The notes beneath the pieces were generated by a model. It was not told where the DNA came from. It worked only from the letters and a program-made list of their open reading frames with translations, and ran no database searches. Of a DNA stretch of 5,595 nucleotides, positions 1-5,595 are shown piece after piece. This DNA comes from an uncultured Carnobacterium sp. (lineage in GTDB: Bacteria; Bacillota; Bacilli; Lactobacillales; Aerococcaceae): positions 1 to 5,595 of the forward strand of contig CALALK010000175.1 of assembly GCA_937923125.1 (NCBI GenBank), given 5' to 3'. A program made the position numbers and the translations under genes. The first letter of the stretch is position 1. Each line of letters opens with the position of its first letter.

Positions 1-1
1 A

Positions 2-229
2 ACCGTCCAGTTTGACTGGGATACTTTAACAGTTGGCCCAGTGAGCAATGGTGTAATGAATGTTGGATATAACTTGTCGGTCCGGGGTAAATTTAATAAC
101 ATGCCGGAGACAGTATTGCACATTGATTTTAAATTAGACAATAAAGACAGTATTCCAAGTGTTTCGAAAATGGGTATGAATAATCCACCACTTATAAAAA
201 GTGATGGGGTTTGGAAACCGTATGAGTAA
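2..229 (+). CDS. C-terminal part of a small protein paralogous to the next gene; candidate immunity protein (5' truncated)
   Basis: The reading frame is open from the left edge and ends at TAA 227-229, so only the last 75 residues are seen. They align without gaps to the C-terminus of the following gene and about half of the residues are identical. Shared blocks include QFDWDTL near the start, SNG, GYNLSV, a central PxTV, IPS, and a closing MNxPP. The GTG at position 41 is not the true start, because the paralogy extends upstream of it right to the window edge. The visible part looks like a soluble beta-rich domain. By analogy with its paralogue, the missing N-terminus probably carries a membrane anchor. 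I do not recognise a named family. Its place before a T7SS-type lipase makes an immunity role plausible, but that is inference from context. Confidence 0.8.
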   Translation, partial: TVQFDWDTLTVGPVSNGVMNVGYNLSVRGKFNNMPETVLHIDFKLDNKDSIPSVSKMGMNNPPLIKSDGVWKPYE

Positions 230-286
230 TTAAAAGATTTCTTTATTTCGAAGGATGGAATTACTAAAGGGGAATGAGGGATAGTG

Positions 287-712
287 ATGAAAAAGAAAGT
301 AGCCATTACATTAAGTGTCCTGTTGTTACTAACAGTGGGCGGCGTGACAGCGCTCAACGTGATCAATCCAAGCTGGAGAGAGAATACGATTTTTGCGACA
401 GCAAAAGATAAGCGGTTAGCGTGGTTGAAGGAACATGAAGAAGAGATTGTTGCGTGGGTGCATTCAAGATATCCAAAAGTTGAAACTATTCAATTTGATT
501 GGGACACATTAGAAGTGATAGCAGGGAGTAATGGAGTGGCCATTATTGGTTATAATTTATCAGTCTACGGAGTTTTTAATGATAATCCCCAAACTGTAAT
601 TGTTGTGGATTTTCTGATGGAAAAGGATGATGACATTCCAAGTTTATCTGGAATTAGAATGAATCAACCGCCGAGAATTAGAAAAGGAAAGATAATTTAT
701 AATTATGAATAA
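287..712 (+). CDS. Small membrane-anchored or secreted protein, candidate immunity protein for the downstream lipase
   Basis: This 141-residue protein begins with a positively charged MKKK and a hydrophobic segment at about residues 5-23. The rest is an extracytoplasmic domain containing an FDWDT block, GYNLSV, and a C-terminal MNQPP. There is no cysteine at the end of the hydrophobic stretch, so it is not a typical lipoprotein. It is either an N-terminally anchored membrane protein or is cleaved after a VTA-like site near residue 22. ATG 287 is preferred because GAGGG lies 6 nt upstream; GTG 284 in the same frame would add one residue. It follows its paralogue by 57 nt, and its last 8 nt overlap the lipase gene, so the two are probably translationally coupled. 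S. aureus TilA, the immunity protein of the lipase toxin TslA, is a membrane-attached lipoprotein. This protein has the right place and location to do the same job, but I see no recognisable sequence signature proving it. Confidence 0.8.
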   Translation: MKKKVAITLSVLLLLTVGGVTALNVINPSWRENTIFATAKDKRLAWLKEHEEEIVAWVHSRYPKVETIQFDWDTLEVIAGSNGVAIIGYNLSVYGVFNDNPQTVIVVDFLMEKDDDIPSLSGIRMNQPPRIRKGKIIYNYE

Positions 713-2240
713 TTTGAATAATTTGAATAATATTTATCTGAATCTATCTCAATCTGCGTACGAAGTTCGACCGCTTAATTTTTATCAGGATTTAAATAAT
801 AAGATGTTAATAGGTATTCAAGATACGGTATTTAAAGACTTTTCTAAAGACTTTCAAGAAGCGGGGGTTAATATAGCTGGAGGTAAAAACCTTCCAAACA
901 ATGGAATTGTTTATGTCCATAAAGATAAAACTGAAAGATACAATTCTACCAATATCGAGTTAATGTATAAGAAAGGCCTGCTTACGGACGAAATAGAAGG
1001 CTTCAATTCGTATTTTTTAACTGACACTCCTGAGTTGAACTCAGATACGAAGAACGCCTACATAGCTGTAAAGGGGAGTGACGTCCCAAGTCTAAAAAAT
1101 GTAGGGCCTTTATGGAATGATTGGCTCAGAAATAACTACCCTTTTACGATGGATGATGAGTATACAATACAAGGGCGATTAGTTGAAGCGGCTCTACATG
1201 TAAAATTAGCAGAATTGCGAGAAAAAGCACCTAACGCAAAATTAAATATCACAGGACATTCTCTAGGGTCGATTGCTTCTGTACAGGGAGCGGCTCATCT
1301 TAGTGTAGAAGAATTAGACCAAATTGGGGAAATTGTTGTTTTAAATGGACCAGATACACTAAAGAGTCTAAGAAAATCTGGGGTTTCTGAAGAAGTAATT
1401 CAAATTCTTAATGAAAAAGTAACGTATTACGTAAATCCTTTTGATATTGTTTCAATGTTAAATCGAAATACTGATGAGCAATTAGGAAAAGTGAAAGTAA
1501 TAGTACCGTTTAATTTTGCAACGACGTTCGAGAATCCTAATTCTCATGACTTTGGAGAGTATAGAGTTTATTCGGATGGAACGATATTGGAAGCGACTGA
1601 GAATTTTTTCCCAGCATATTTAAAAGCAGGAGAGAAATTAAGCAAATTATTAAATAAATATATTGAATTGATAAAAGAAGATAGTAAAAATTCTGACATA
1701 GAAGGAAATGGACACTCCCGGTATTTTCTCGCACATTTAGTAAATGGAGGTCTTTATTACTCTAAATTTATGAAAGAATATCAAGAAATAATCGCAGAAA
1801 CTAAGTTAGAAGTAATATCCTGGGGAAGAAAGAATATTCAATCGATACAAGAAAAACTGTTGTATACAAATGGACCTGAAAGAATTAAATTGCGTAGTGA
1901 ACTAATTTTAACTCTATCTCATCTTTCTAGGATAGAATCAGATGATAAAGTATCTAGAGTGTTGAAACAATTAGAAGAGTATAAACAAAGAGTTAAGGTG
2001 TTAACAGACTCAGCTTATAAAGAGGCAGCAAATATTACATTATATTTAGATCTTAGTGAATTTCAAGCTATAATATCTGAATTTGACTTCGAAAGAAATT
2101 GGAACGAATCGAAAGAACAGTTAAACAGAGAATTGTTGAAGGCGTATTTAGAGAAGATATATAAATTTTCGGATACTTTATTTTATGCAACTGAGAAATT
2201 AGAAGAGATTGATAGAGAACAAGGGGAGTTATTTGCCTAA
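705..2240 (+). CDS. TslA-like T7SS lipase effector: N-terminal class-3 lipase-like domain, C-terminal helical domain
   Basis: This is a 511-residue probable lipase or phospholipase. The N-terminal ~300 residues look like an alpha/beta-hydrolase of the lipase class 3 type. There is an AVKGSD strand (KGSD at 123-126) and a WNDWL helix (137-141), as seen near the oxyanion hole in this family. The nucleophile elbow is GHSLG at 184-188, with Ser186 as nucleophile. A candidate Asp lies at 247 (NPFDIVS), and His281 (SHDFGEY) is the likeliest catalytic His, with His337 (GHSRY) as the alternative. There is no signal peptide. Residues from about 300 to 511 are charged and helix-forming, with coiled-coil character. 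This order, enzyme first and helical domain last, is that of S. aureus TslA, whose C-terminal helices bind small partners for T7 export. The start overlaps the upstream gene by 8 nt with only a loosely spaced GGAAAG 13 nt upstream, which suggests coupling. The 3' half is notably AT-rich. The lipase fold is well supported; T7 export and toxicity are inferred from architecture and neighbours. Confidence 0.87.
   Translation: MNNLNNLNNIYLNLSQSAYEVRPLNFYQDLNNKMLIGIQDTVFKDFSKDFQEAGVNIAGGKNLPNNGIVYVHKDKTERYNSTNIELMYKKGLLTDEIEGFNSYFLTDTPELNSDTKNAYIAVKGSDVPSLKNVGPLWNDWLRNNYPFTMDDEYTIQGRLVEAALHVKLAELREKAPNAKLNITGHSLGSIASVQGAAHLSVEELDQIGEIVVLNGPDTLKSLRKSGVSEEVIQILNEKVTYYVNPFDIVSMLNRNTDEQLGKVKVIVPFNFATTFENPNSHDFGEYRVYSDGTILEATENFFPAYLKAGEKLSKLLNKYIELIKEDSKNSDIEGNGHSRYFLAHLVNGGLYYSKFMKEYQEIIAETKLEVISWGRKNIQSIQEKLLYTNGPERIKLRSELILTLSHLSRIESDDKVSRVLKQLEEYKQRVKVLTDSAYKEAANITLYLDLSEFQAIISEFDFERNWNESKEQLNRELLKAYLEKIYKFSDTLFYATEKLEEIDREQGELFA
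708..734 (+). repeat. Three 9-bp in-frame tandem units at the lipase start
   Basis: The unit AATAATTTG occurs twice and is followed by the variant AATAATATT. It encodes NNL NNL NNI immediately after the start codon and begins inside the stop region of the upstream gene. Because the unit is 9 bp, gain or loss of a copy would keep the lipase in frame. It may simply be a low-complexity N-terminal tail. Confidence 0.6.
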
Positions 2241-2295
2241 TCAGCAAAAGGGATTTGATCTCTCAGTAAATGAACAATGGGAAGGAGAAATATAA
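2233..2295 (+). other. Possible 20-codon ORF (leader, or frameshifted N-terminus of the next gene)
   Basis: A TTG start at 2233 overlaps the end of the lipase gene and is preceded by AAGGGGAG (2221-2228), a good ribosome binding site 4 nt upstream. The frame runs 20 codons and stops at TAA 2293-2295, six nt before ATG 2301. The peptide ends in NEQWEGEI and includes GFDLSV, which looks like ordinary protein sequence rather than random reading. The AAGGAG that could serve the next gene lies inside this frame. It could be a coupled leader peptide. It could also be the original N-terminus of the next protein, separated by a one-base indel near 2283-2294. A chance ORF cannot be excluded. Confidence 0.35.
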
Positions 2296-2300
2296 GATTT

Positions 2301-2603
2301 ATGGTATATTATAATGATTCTTTGACGAACGGACTTTTTAGAGATGAATACGGCACCGAATATATGAAGCTTGATGAAATCATTACAATTAGAGCAATCA
2401 TGTCTAGTTGGAAAAGGCAAGTGGAGGCGCTACGGAACGAATTAGAGCCAAAATTAGAAACGATTGGTGAGGAGTTTCATCATTATTATTCTAAGACGCT
2501 TATAGATCAATTAGAAAAAGGGTTTGAAGGGAAAACCGCAAAATCAGCAATCGATTTTCTACGAGCAATTCCCAAAATTGAACTCAAAAATCCAATTAAA
2601 TGA
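2301..2603 (+). CDS. Small helical protein, candidate T7SS partner 1 of the lipase (TlaA1-like by position)
   Basis: From ATG 2301 this is a 100-residue protein, acidic and basic in patches. Its central part (from about IRAIMSSWKRQVEAL onward) reads as long amphipathic helices. It has no signal peptide or membrane segment and no WXG motif in frame. I do not recognise a named family. The start is uncertain. ATG 2301 has AAGGAG 13 nt upstream, longer than ideal. ATG 2277 in the same frame adds eight residues but lacks a nearby ribosome binding site. A third possibility is a frameshifted start at TTG 2233. It lies directly after the lipase and before a second helical small protein. In the TslA systems this position is held by helical partner proteins that bind the lipase C-terminal domain and are needed for its secretion. 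That role is inferred from position and size only. Confidence 0.65.
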   Translation: MVYYNDSLTNGLFRDEYGTEYMKLDEIITIRAIMSSWKRQVEALRNELEPKLETIGEEFHHYYSKTLIDQLEKGFEGKTAKSAIDFLRAIPKIELKNPIK

Positions 2604-2616
2604 GGTTGTAGATGTC

Positions 2617-2952
2617 ATGACTAAAGGGAAAATACATGATCTTGAAATGAACTATCTAGCTAATCGAAAAAAACATCTGCAACAGCAAGATGCGATAAAA
2701 GGCGAACTAGCATATGCAAAGAGAAGACGTGCTAACCTCGTGGACTACATTCTAACAATATATCGAGATGTTGATATTGTTCATGCGAAGCCCTTTTTAT
2801 CTGAATTAGAACAGAACGAAGAACAGATGAATAAAGTTTATCAAAGGCAAATAGAAGAGATAGAGCACCAAATGTTAGAGGATAAGAAAGCATATCTGAA
2901 GCAAATGGAATTGTTAGAGGTAGAGAATCAGGAAGAAGAAACAATGTCATAG
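2617..2952 (+). CDS. Small coiled-coil protein, candidate T7SS partner 2 of the lipase (DUF3958-like character)
   Basis: This is a 111-residue, highly charged, almost entirely helical protein with no signal peptide or membrane segment. The N-terminal half (residues 5-45) and the C-terminal half (about 55-108, rich in Glu, Gln and Lys with regularly spaced Leu, Ile and Met) could pair as a helical hairpin around a short YRDVDIV segment at 49-55. The overall look resembles DUF3958-type partner proteins (Lap2 class) of T7SSb effectors, though I cannot confirm family membership by eye. ATG 2617 is chosen because GAGGT (2602-2606) lies 10 nt upstream. The open frame extends back to a TTG at 2524, but that would overlap the previous gene by 80 nt without a good ribosome binding site. 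The gap to the previous stop is 13 nt, so the two are co-transcribed. It is the last gene of the left cassette and is followed by a terminator-like hairpin. Confidence 0.75.
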   Translation: MTKGKIHDLEMNYLANRKKHLQQQDAIKGELAYAKRRRANLVDYILTIYRDVDIVHAKPFLSELEQNEEQMNKVYQRQIEEIEHQMLEDKKAYLKQMELLEVENQEEETMS

Positions 2953-3010
2953 AAATTAACGTTTCATACCAAATATTTCAGCTAGTAACAAAGGTTTATA
3001 TAAGAAATAC

Positions 3011-3039
3011 AACCCCCATCGAATTTTTCGGTGGGGTTT
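3011..3039 (+). terminator. Probable Rho-independent terminator of the lipase cassette
   Basis: CCCCATCGAA (3014-3023) can pair with TTTTCGGTGGGG-side bases 3027-3036. This gives a stem of about 10 bp with one G-U pair and a very short T-rich loop. The flanking AA (3011-3012) can also pair with TT (3038-3039) across one mismatch. The trailing T run is short (TTT at 3037-3039), so termination may be partial. Its place, 60 nt after the last gene of the left cassette, supports the call. Confidence 0.65.
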
Positions 3040-3128
3040 ATGCGTGGGGTAAATCTCTGTTAATGAATTATTTTTGTGTATTTTGAGAATTAAAACGGGG
3101 AATACGGATGAATTAGTGAATGTGCTTA

Positions 3129-3137
3129 TGCTATAAT
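3129..3137 (+). promoter_or_regulatory. Extended -10 SigA-type promoter for the LXG cassette
   Basis: TGC followed directly by a consensus TATAAT (3132-3137) forms an extended -10 element. No good -35 is present at 16-18 bp spacing (TGAATT at 3109-3114 is the nearest), which is usual for extended -10 promoters. It lies 44 nt before the start of the DUF4176-like gene and just after the previous cassette's terminator, so it probably drives the four genes downstream. Confidence 0.6.
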
Positions 3138-3181
3138 AAAGAAATAATAAAAAAGTTTGTTATATTCAGGGAGGTTAAAAA

Positions 3182-3511
3182 ATGTCAGAAGCTAAAATGT
3201 TACCTTTGGGGAGTGTAGTTATTCTAAAAGGGAACGTCAAGAAAATGATGATTATTGCTCGGTTAATTGCATTGCCTGTAAAAGGACAAGTGTATCGTTT
3301 CGATTATGGTGCTTGCCTTTATCCAGAAGGAATGGTTGGAGACAGCTTAATCTATTTCAATCATGAAGATATCTTTAAAGTAGTTCAAGAAGGATACACA
3401 GATGATGACAATGAAATCATGTTAGAGAATATCGAAGCGATGTTGCAGCAAACAGATATTCCAAAAGGGAATGTTTCAGAATTAAAAGAATCTAACGGCA
3501 TTGGAGGATAA
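3182..3511 (+). CDS. DUF4176-like protein of T7SS effector loci
   Basis: This 109-residue cytoplasmic-looking protein opens with LPLGSVVILKG (residues 7-17) and MMIIARL (22-28). It continues with FDYGACLYPEG (40-50), GDSLIYFNHEDI (53-64) and VVQEGY (67-72), followed by an acidic tail. This strand pattern and the CLYPEG and FNHEDI blocks are what I know of the DUF4176 family, found in Bacillota close to LXG effector genes. Its biochemical function is not established. The start has AGGGAGG (3168-3174) 7 nt upstream, and the gene stops 3 nt before the next one. As first gene of the operon after a promoter, it probably assists or accompanies the LXG effector, but no catalytic residues or secretion signals point to a specific job. 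Confidence 0.82.
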   Translation: MSEAKMLPLGSVVILKGNVKKMMIIARLIALPVKGQVYRFDYGACLYPEGMVGDSLIYFNHEDIFKVVQEGYTDDDNEIMLENIEAMLQQTDIPKGNVSELKESNGIGG

Positions 3512-3514
3512 TTT

Positions 3515-3937
3515 ATGGGGAAAATTGACTACCGCGAAATTGAGGACCTTCAAGGCAAAGTCAGCTCCCATTATAATAGTATTTCCGAAGCTGCCGCAAC
3601 GATAAGTTCGATTGATGCAAAGTTGGCAAAACTCCGTTCGGCAAAACAATCCGTTGGGAACATCCGAAGCGAAATCCATGAGATTAAGATTTATGTGATG
3701 GTTCAAGATGACCAACCCCAATGGAATGGCCAGCAAAAGGAAAACTTTGGGCATCAATGGGAGGGGTTCAGGCAGGATTTTAGTGCTTGCCAACGAGAAC
3801 TAGATGCGTTTCACGATGCGATTTGTGATGAGATTACACGTCTAGAAAATCAAAAATTAGAGCAACAGAGCTTCATTGGTTGGTGCCAAGCGCAAATTAA
3901 CAATCTTGGGAATTTCATTGAAAAGTTATTAAATTAA
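3515..3937 (+). CDS. YwqH-like (DUF5082-type) WXG-containing helical partner of the LXG effector
   Basis: The 140-residue protein is helical throughout. The first helix (about 5-60) has regularly spaced small and hydrophobic residues. A WNG motif at 70-72 is followed by QQKENF, then a second helix from about 80 to 140. A W-x-G turn between two helices is the hallmark of WXG100-related T7 proteins, and this longer form fits the YwqH/DUF5082 group. A second W-x-G (WEG at 82-84) follows closely. Such proteins are encoded directly before LXG effectors (as in B. subtilis ywqH-ywqI-ywqJ). They act as targeting partners that bind the LXG domain for export through the EssC/YukB-driven T7SSb channel. 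GGAGG (3503-3507) is 7 nt before the ATG. There is no signal peptide, as expected. Family assignment is by motif, length and context. Confidence 0.82.
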   Translation: MGKIDYREIEDLQGKVSSHYNSISEAAATISSIDAKLAKLRSAKQSVGNIRSEIHEIKIYVMVQDDQPQWNGQQKENFGHQWEGFRQDFSACQRELDAFHDAICDEITRLENQKLEQQSFIGWCQAQINNLGNFIEKLLN

Positions 3938-3949
3938 GGGAGGAGAAAT

Positions 3950-4246
3950 ATGTACGGAACGATTCAATTATCAGAAGTTATTTTTGGAATGCGTATTAAC
4001 TCTCTTTCTAAATCGAAAAATAGCTTAGCGAGTGTAAATAAACCTAGTCTACAAAAAACATCCAAATCTGCAGTTCTGGATCTTTATCAGGAGCAATTTG
4101 AAGAATTATATCAATTAGTAGTGAACTATAATGCGCTGTTAGAGAAAGATATTGCTCAGTTGGAGGAAACAGGACAAGAGCTTAAACAGACAGACAAAGG
4201 ACTAGGATTTGTTTTGTCAGGACTAACTCGGCTAGGAGGACGATAA
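3950..4246 (+). CDS. YwqI-like (DUF5344-type) small helical partner of the LXG effector
   Basis: This 98-residue protein has an N-terminal segment resembling 'IQLSEVIFGMRINSLSKSK', a Ser- and Lys-rich linker, and a C-terminal helix (about 40-80) with repeated Leu, Tyr and Glu spacing. It has no signal peptide. Size, helical content and its place between a YwqH-like gene and an LXG gene fit the DUF5344/YwqI group, partner proteins of LXG effectors. The family is short and weakly conserved, so context carries much of the call. GGGAGGAG (3938-3945) gives a strong ribosome binding site. The previous gene ends 12 nt upstream, and the LXG gene starts on the base after this stop codon. Together with the YwqH-like protein it would form the composite targeting unit for the effector. 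Confidence 0.75.
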   Translation: MYGTIQLSEVIFGMRINSLSKSKNSLASVNKPSLQKTSKSAVLDLYQEQFEELYQLVVNYNALLEKDIAQLEETGQELKQTDKGLGFVLSGLTRLGGR

Positions 4247-5595
4247 ATGAGTTATTACGTAAAATTTAACGACATTACCTCCATGCAGGGCCAAACGCAT
4301 CAAACCATCCAACAATGGGGAAACGCATTAAAAGAGCTACAAGAGTCCATTGCCTCCCTCGCAAACCAGAGTGAGCTTCAAGGGGAAGCGATGACGAGTG
4401 CGAAGAGCTATATGACAGAAGTTCATGGAACATTCATACAGACGCTGACGCTGTTAATGAATGAGTATATCGCAAGTTTCTTACTGTATAGAGATGGCTA
4501 CTATCAAATTGATACGCATAACCATGCGGGATTGCCTGAAGATGTCTATAAGGGGCTATACTCTGACCTAGGAAAGTCTAAGCAACGATTCGAACAACAG
4601 TTGGAGCAGTTAACAACTGCCAAGCTCAGAGTCGCAGGATTAGTGAATTACCAGGGAACTAGTCATACAAAGACGAAATTCACATATGAGAAGCTGATGA
4701 AAGATATCAAGCATCTAGACGAATCCATTACGCAGTACGAAGAGATGCATGCTCGCCAAGATTTGCAGGCGTTTAAGGAATTGCTAGCAGCAACAAAGAG
4801 TTTATTGGCAGAGCATTCAAGTAGAGACCGCAGTATGGGAAGTTATCAAGTAGGAGACTTTCGTCAGTTGCCGTCAATGAATCGATTCATGTTGGCTGCG
4901 CAACAATCTGCAATCTATTTGAACGATCATATGCCCCAGATTCAAGCGGCGGAAGAGCGGGACAAAGTGCGTGTATACGCAGAAGAACGAACCAAGCAAG
5001 GGCTTATGAATCTCGTCTTTGGTGTCTTAACGATGGTTGCGGGTGCTACTGCTCTAGTAATGTCGGGTGGGACTATGTGGCCGATTGTAACTTCAGCTTT
5101 CAAGTATGGAGCATTGGCTTTGTCCATGTATGGGGCTTCAAATTCTATCGAAGCTGTACAGAATATTTATTATGGATTGTCTGGCGACGGAAAATCCTTT
5201 GCGATGAATCCGATTCGAGATACACTTTTTTTAGGAAATGGTGAGTTATACCACAGTGTGGGGCAAATTTTCAGTCTTACAACAGGGGCATACTTACCAA
5301 TTGCCCAGACGCAAAGTATTGCCCAAGGGTTATGGCAGTTTACATGGGGAACAATCGGAGGGCTAGCAACTGGTCAAGCTGCCTATCATGGAACAAAGCT
5401 TCTTGGTGGAAACGAAGAAACCGCACAGATGATGAACTTATTTGGGAACCTCGTGGGTGGATATAAATTTTATAAATTTGCTGAGAATTTCAGCTTAAAT
5501 CCGATTCGGGTGTCAAAAGTTGAATCAGCACTTGAAATAAAAAATCGAGTAATGGAGAATATAAAAGCAAGTAAGGCGGCAAGAGAAAGTTCGAA
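4247..5595 (+). CDS. LXG-domain T7SS effector (polymorphic toxin), 3' truncated by the window
   Basis: The frame is open from ATG 4247 to the window edge, giving 449 residues. AGGAGG (4234-4239) is 7 nt upstream. Residues 1 to about 210 are a mostly helical LXG domain with the name-giving LQG at 44-46, followed by further long helices (about 100-190). This N-terminus pairs with the small helical partners for T7SSb export. From about 252 to 300 comes a Gly- and Ala-rich hydrophobic region, followed by NPIRDTLFLGN (321-331) and another Gly-rich stretch (about 345-405). This middle part is typical of LXG toxins and may help the toxin reach or cross the target membrane. The C-terminal toxin domain is not in the window, so the activity (nuclease, NADase, deaminase and so on) cannot be told. 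An immunity gene is expected downstream. Codon use is less AT-rich than in the lipase gene. Confidence 0.92.
   Translation, partial: MSYYVKFNDITSMQGQTHQTIQQWGNALKELQESIASLANQSELQGEAMTSAKSYMTEVHGTFIQTLTLLMNEYIASFLLYRDGYYQIDTHNHAGLPEDVYKGLYSDLGKSKQRFEQQLEQLTTAKLRVAGLVNYQGTSHTKTKFTYEKLMKDIKHLDESITQYEEMHARQDLQAFKELLAATKSLLAEHSSRDRSMGSYQVGDFRQLPSMNRFMLAAQQSAIYLNDHMPQIQAAEERDKVRVYAEERTKQGLMNLVFGVLTMVAGATALVMSGGTMWPIVTSAFKYGALALSMYGASNSIEAVQNIYYGLSGDGKSFAMNPIRDTLFLGNGELYHSVGQIFSLTTGAYLPIAQTQSIAQGLWQFTWGTIGGLATGQAAYHGTKLLGGNEETAQMMNLFGNLVGGYKFYKFAENFSLNPIRVSKVESALEIKNRVMENIKASKAARESS

Larger units (their letters stand above)
2953..3181 (+). other. Intergenic junction between the two T7SS cassettes
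   Basis: This 229-nt gap has no credible ORF. It contains the terminator hairpin near its left third and the extended -10 promoter near its right end. A GTGGGGT heptamer of the hairpin (3031-3037) recurs just after it at 3044-3050. I see no tRNA, attachment-site repeat or insertion-sequence end. Confidence 0.6.

Noticed and set aside
1537..1734. Minus-strand ORF of 65 codons inside the lipase gene
   Set aside because: It lies wholly within a convincing plus-strand gene, has no recognisable protein pattern, and arises from AT-rich antisense sequence.
2142..2240. YxxxD pattern (Tyr486 to Asp490) near the lipase C-terminus as an ESX-type secretion motif
   Set aside because: The pattern is short and frequent by chance in helical proteins, also occurring inside the second partner (Tyr49-Asp53) and the LXG domain (Tyr85-Asp89), so it carries little weight alone.
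2524..2616. TTG-initiated extension of the second lipase partner
   Set aside because: It would overlap the previous gene by 80 nt; ATG 2617 has a ribosome binding site at a reasonable distance and normal operon spacing.
2732..2950. Minus-strand ORF of 72 codons opposite the second lipase partner
   Set aside because: It is antisense to a coiled-coil gene; the Leu- and Ser-rich product is the usual shadow of Glu/Lys-rich coding DNA.
3083..3088. TTGAGA as a -35 element for the LXG cassette promoter
   Set aside because: It lies 43 bp from the TATAAT, far beyond workable spacing, and no -10 sits at the proper distance after it.
3482..3793. Minus-strand ORF of 103 codons opposite the YwqH-like gene
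   Set aside because: The plus-strand gene has a strong ribosome binding site, operon spacing and a W-x-G motif; the antisense product has no family features.
4942..5127. Minus-strand ORF of 61 codons inside the LXG gene
   Set aside because: It is fully contained in the open LXG frame and has no supporting ribosome binding site or motif.

Overview
The window looks like part of an accessory type VII secretion (T7SSb) island from a low-GC Gram-positive bacterium (Bacillota, most like Bacillaceae, Listeria or Enterococcus). The reasons are AT-rich coding DNA, strong GGAGG-type ribosome binding sites, tightly packed plus-strand genes and the protein families present. All supported genes are on the plus strand. 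The species cannot be named from the sequence alone.

Left cassette (1 to about 2950). Two tandem, clearly paralogous small proteins (the first truncated by the window edge, the second with an N-terminal membrane anchor) precede a 511-residue protein. That protein has a class-3 lipase-like domain (GHSLG nucleophile elbow) at its N-terminus and a long helical C-terminus. Two small charged, helical proteins follow. This order (candidate immunity proteins, lipase with its helical domain at the C-terminus, two helical partners) matches the layout known for the reverse-domain T7SS lipase toxin TslA of Staphylococcus aureus, with immunity protein TilA and partners TlaA1 and TlaA2. The proposal that the upstream pair gives immunity is inference. 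A 20-codon open frame with its own good ribosome binding site lies between the lipase stop and the first partner gene. It is either a coupled leader ORF or the frameshifted N-terminus of that partner.

Junction (2953-3181). This gene-free stretch holds a probable Rho-independent terminator for the left cassette and an extended -10 promoter for the right one.

Right cassette (3182 to the window end). A DUF4176-like protein, a YwqH-like (DUF5082-type) protein with a WXG motif, a YwqI-like (DUF5344-type) helical protein and the first 449 residues of an LXG-domain effector form a compact operon with gaps of 0-12 nt. The two small helical proteins are expected to be targeting partners of the LXG N-terminus. 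The effector's C-terminal toxin domain and its immunity gene lie beyond the right edge, so its activity cannot be read here.

Taken together, two T7SS effector modules sit side by side: one with the secretion-type helical domain at the C-terminus (lipase) and one with it at the N-terminus (LXG). Each has its own pair of small helical partners.
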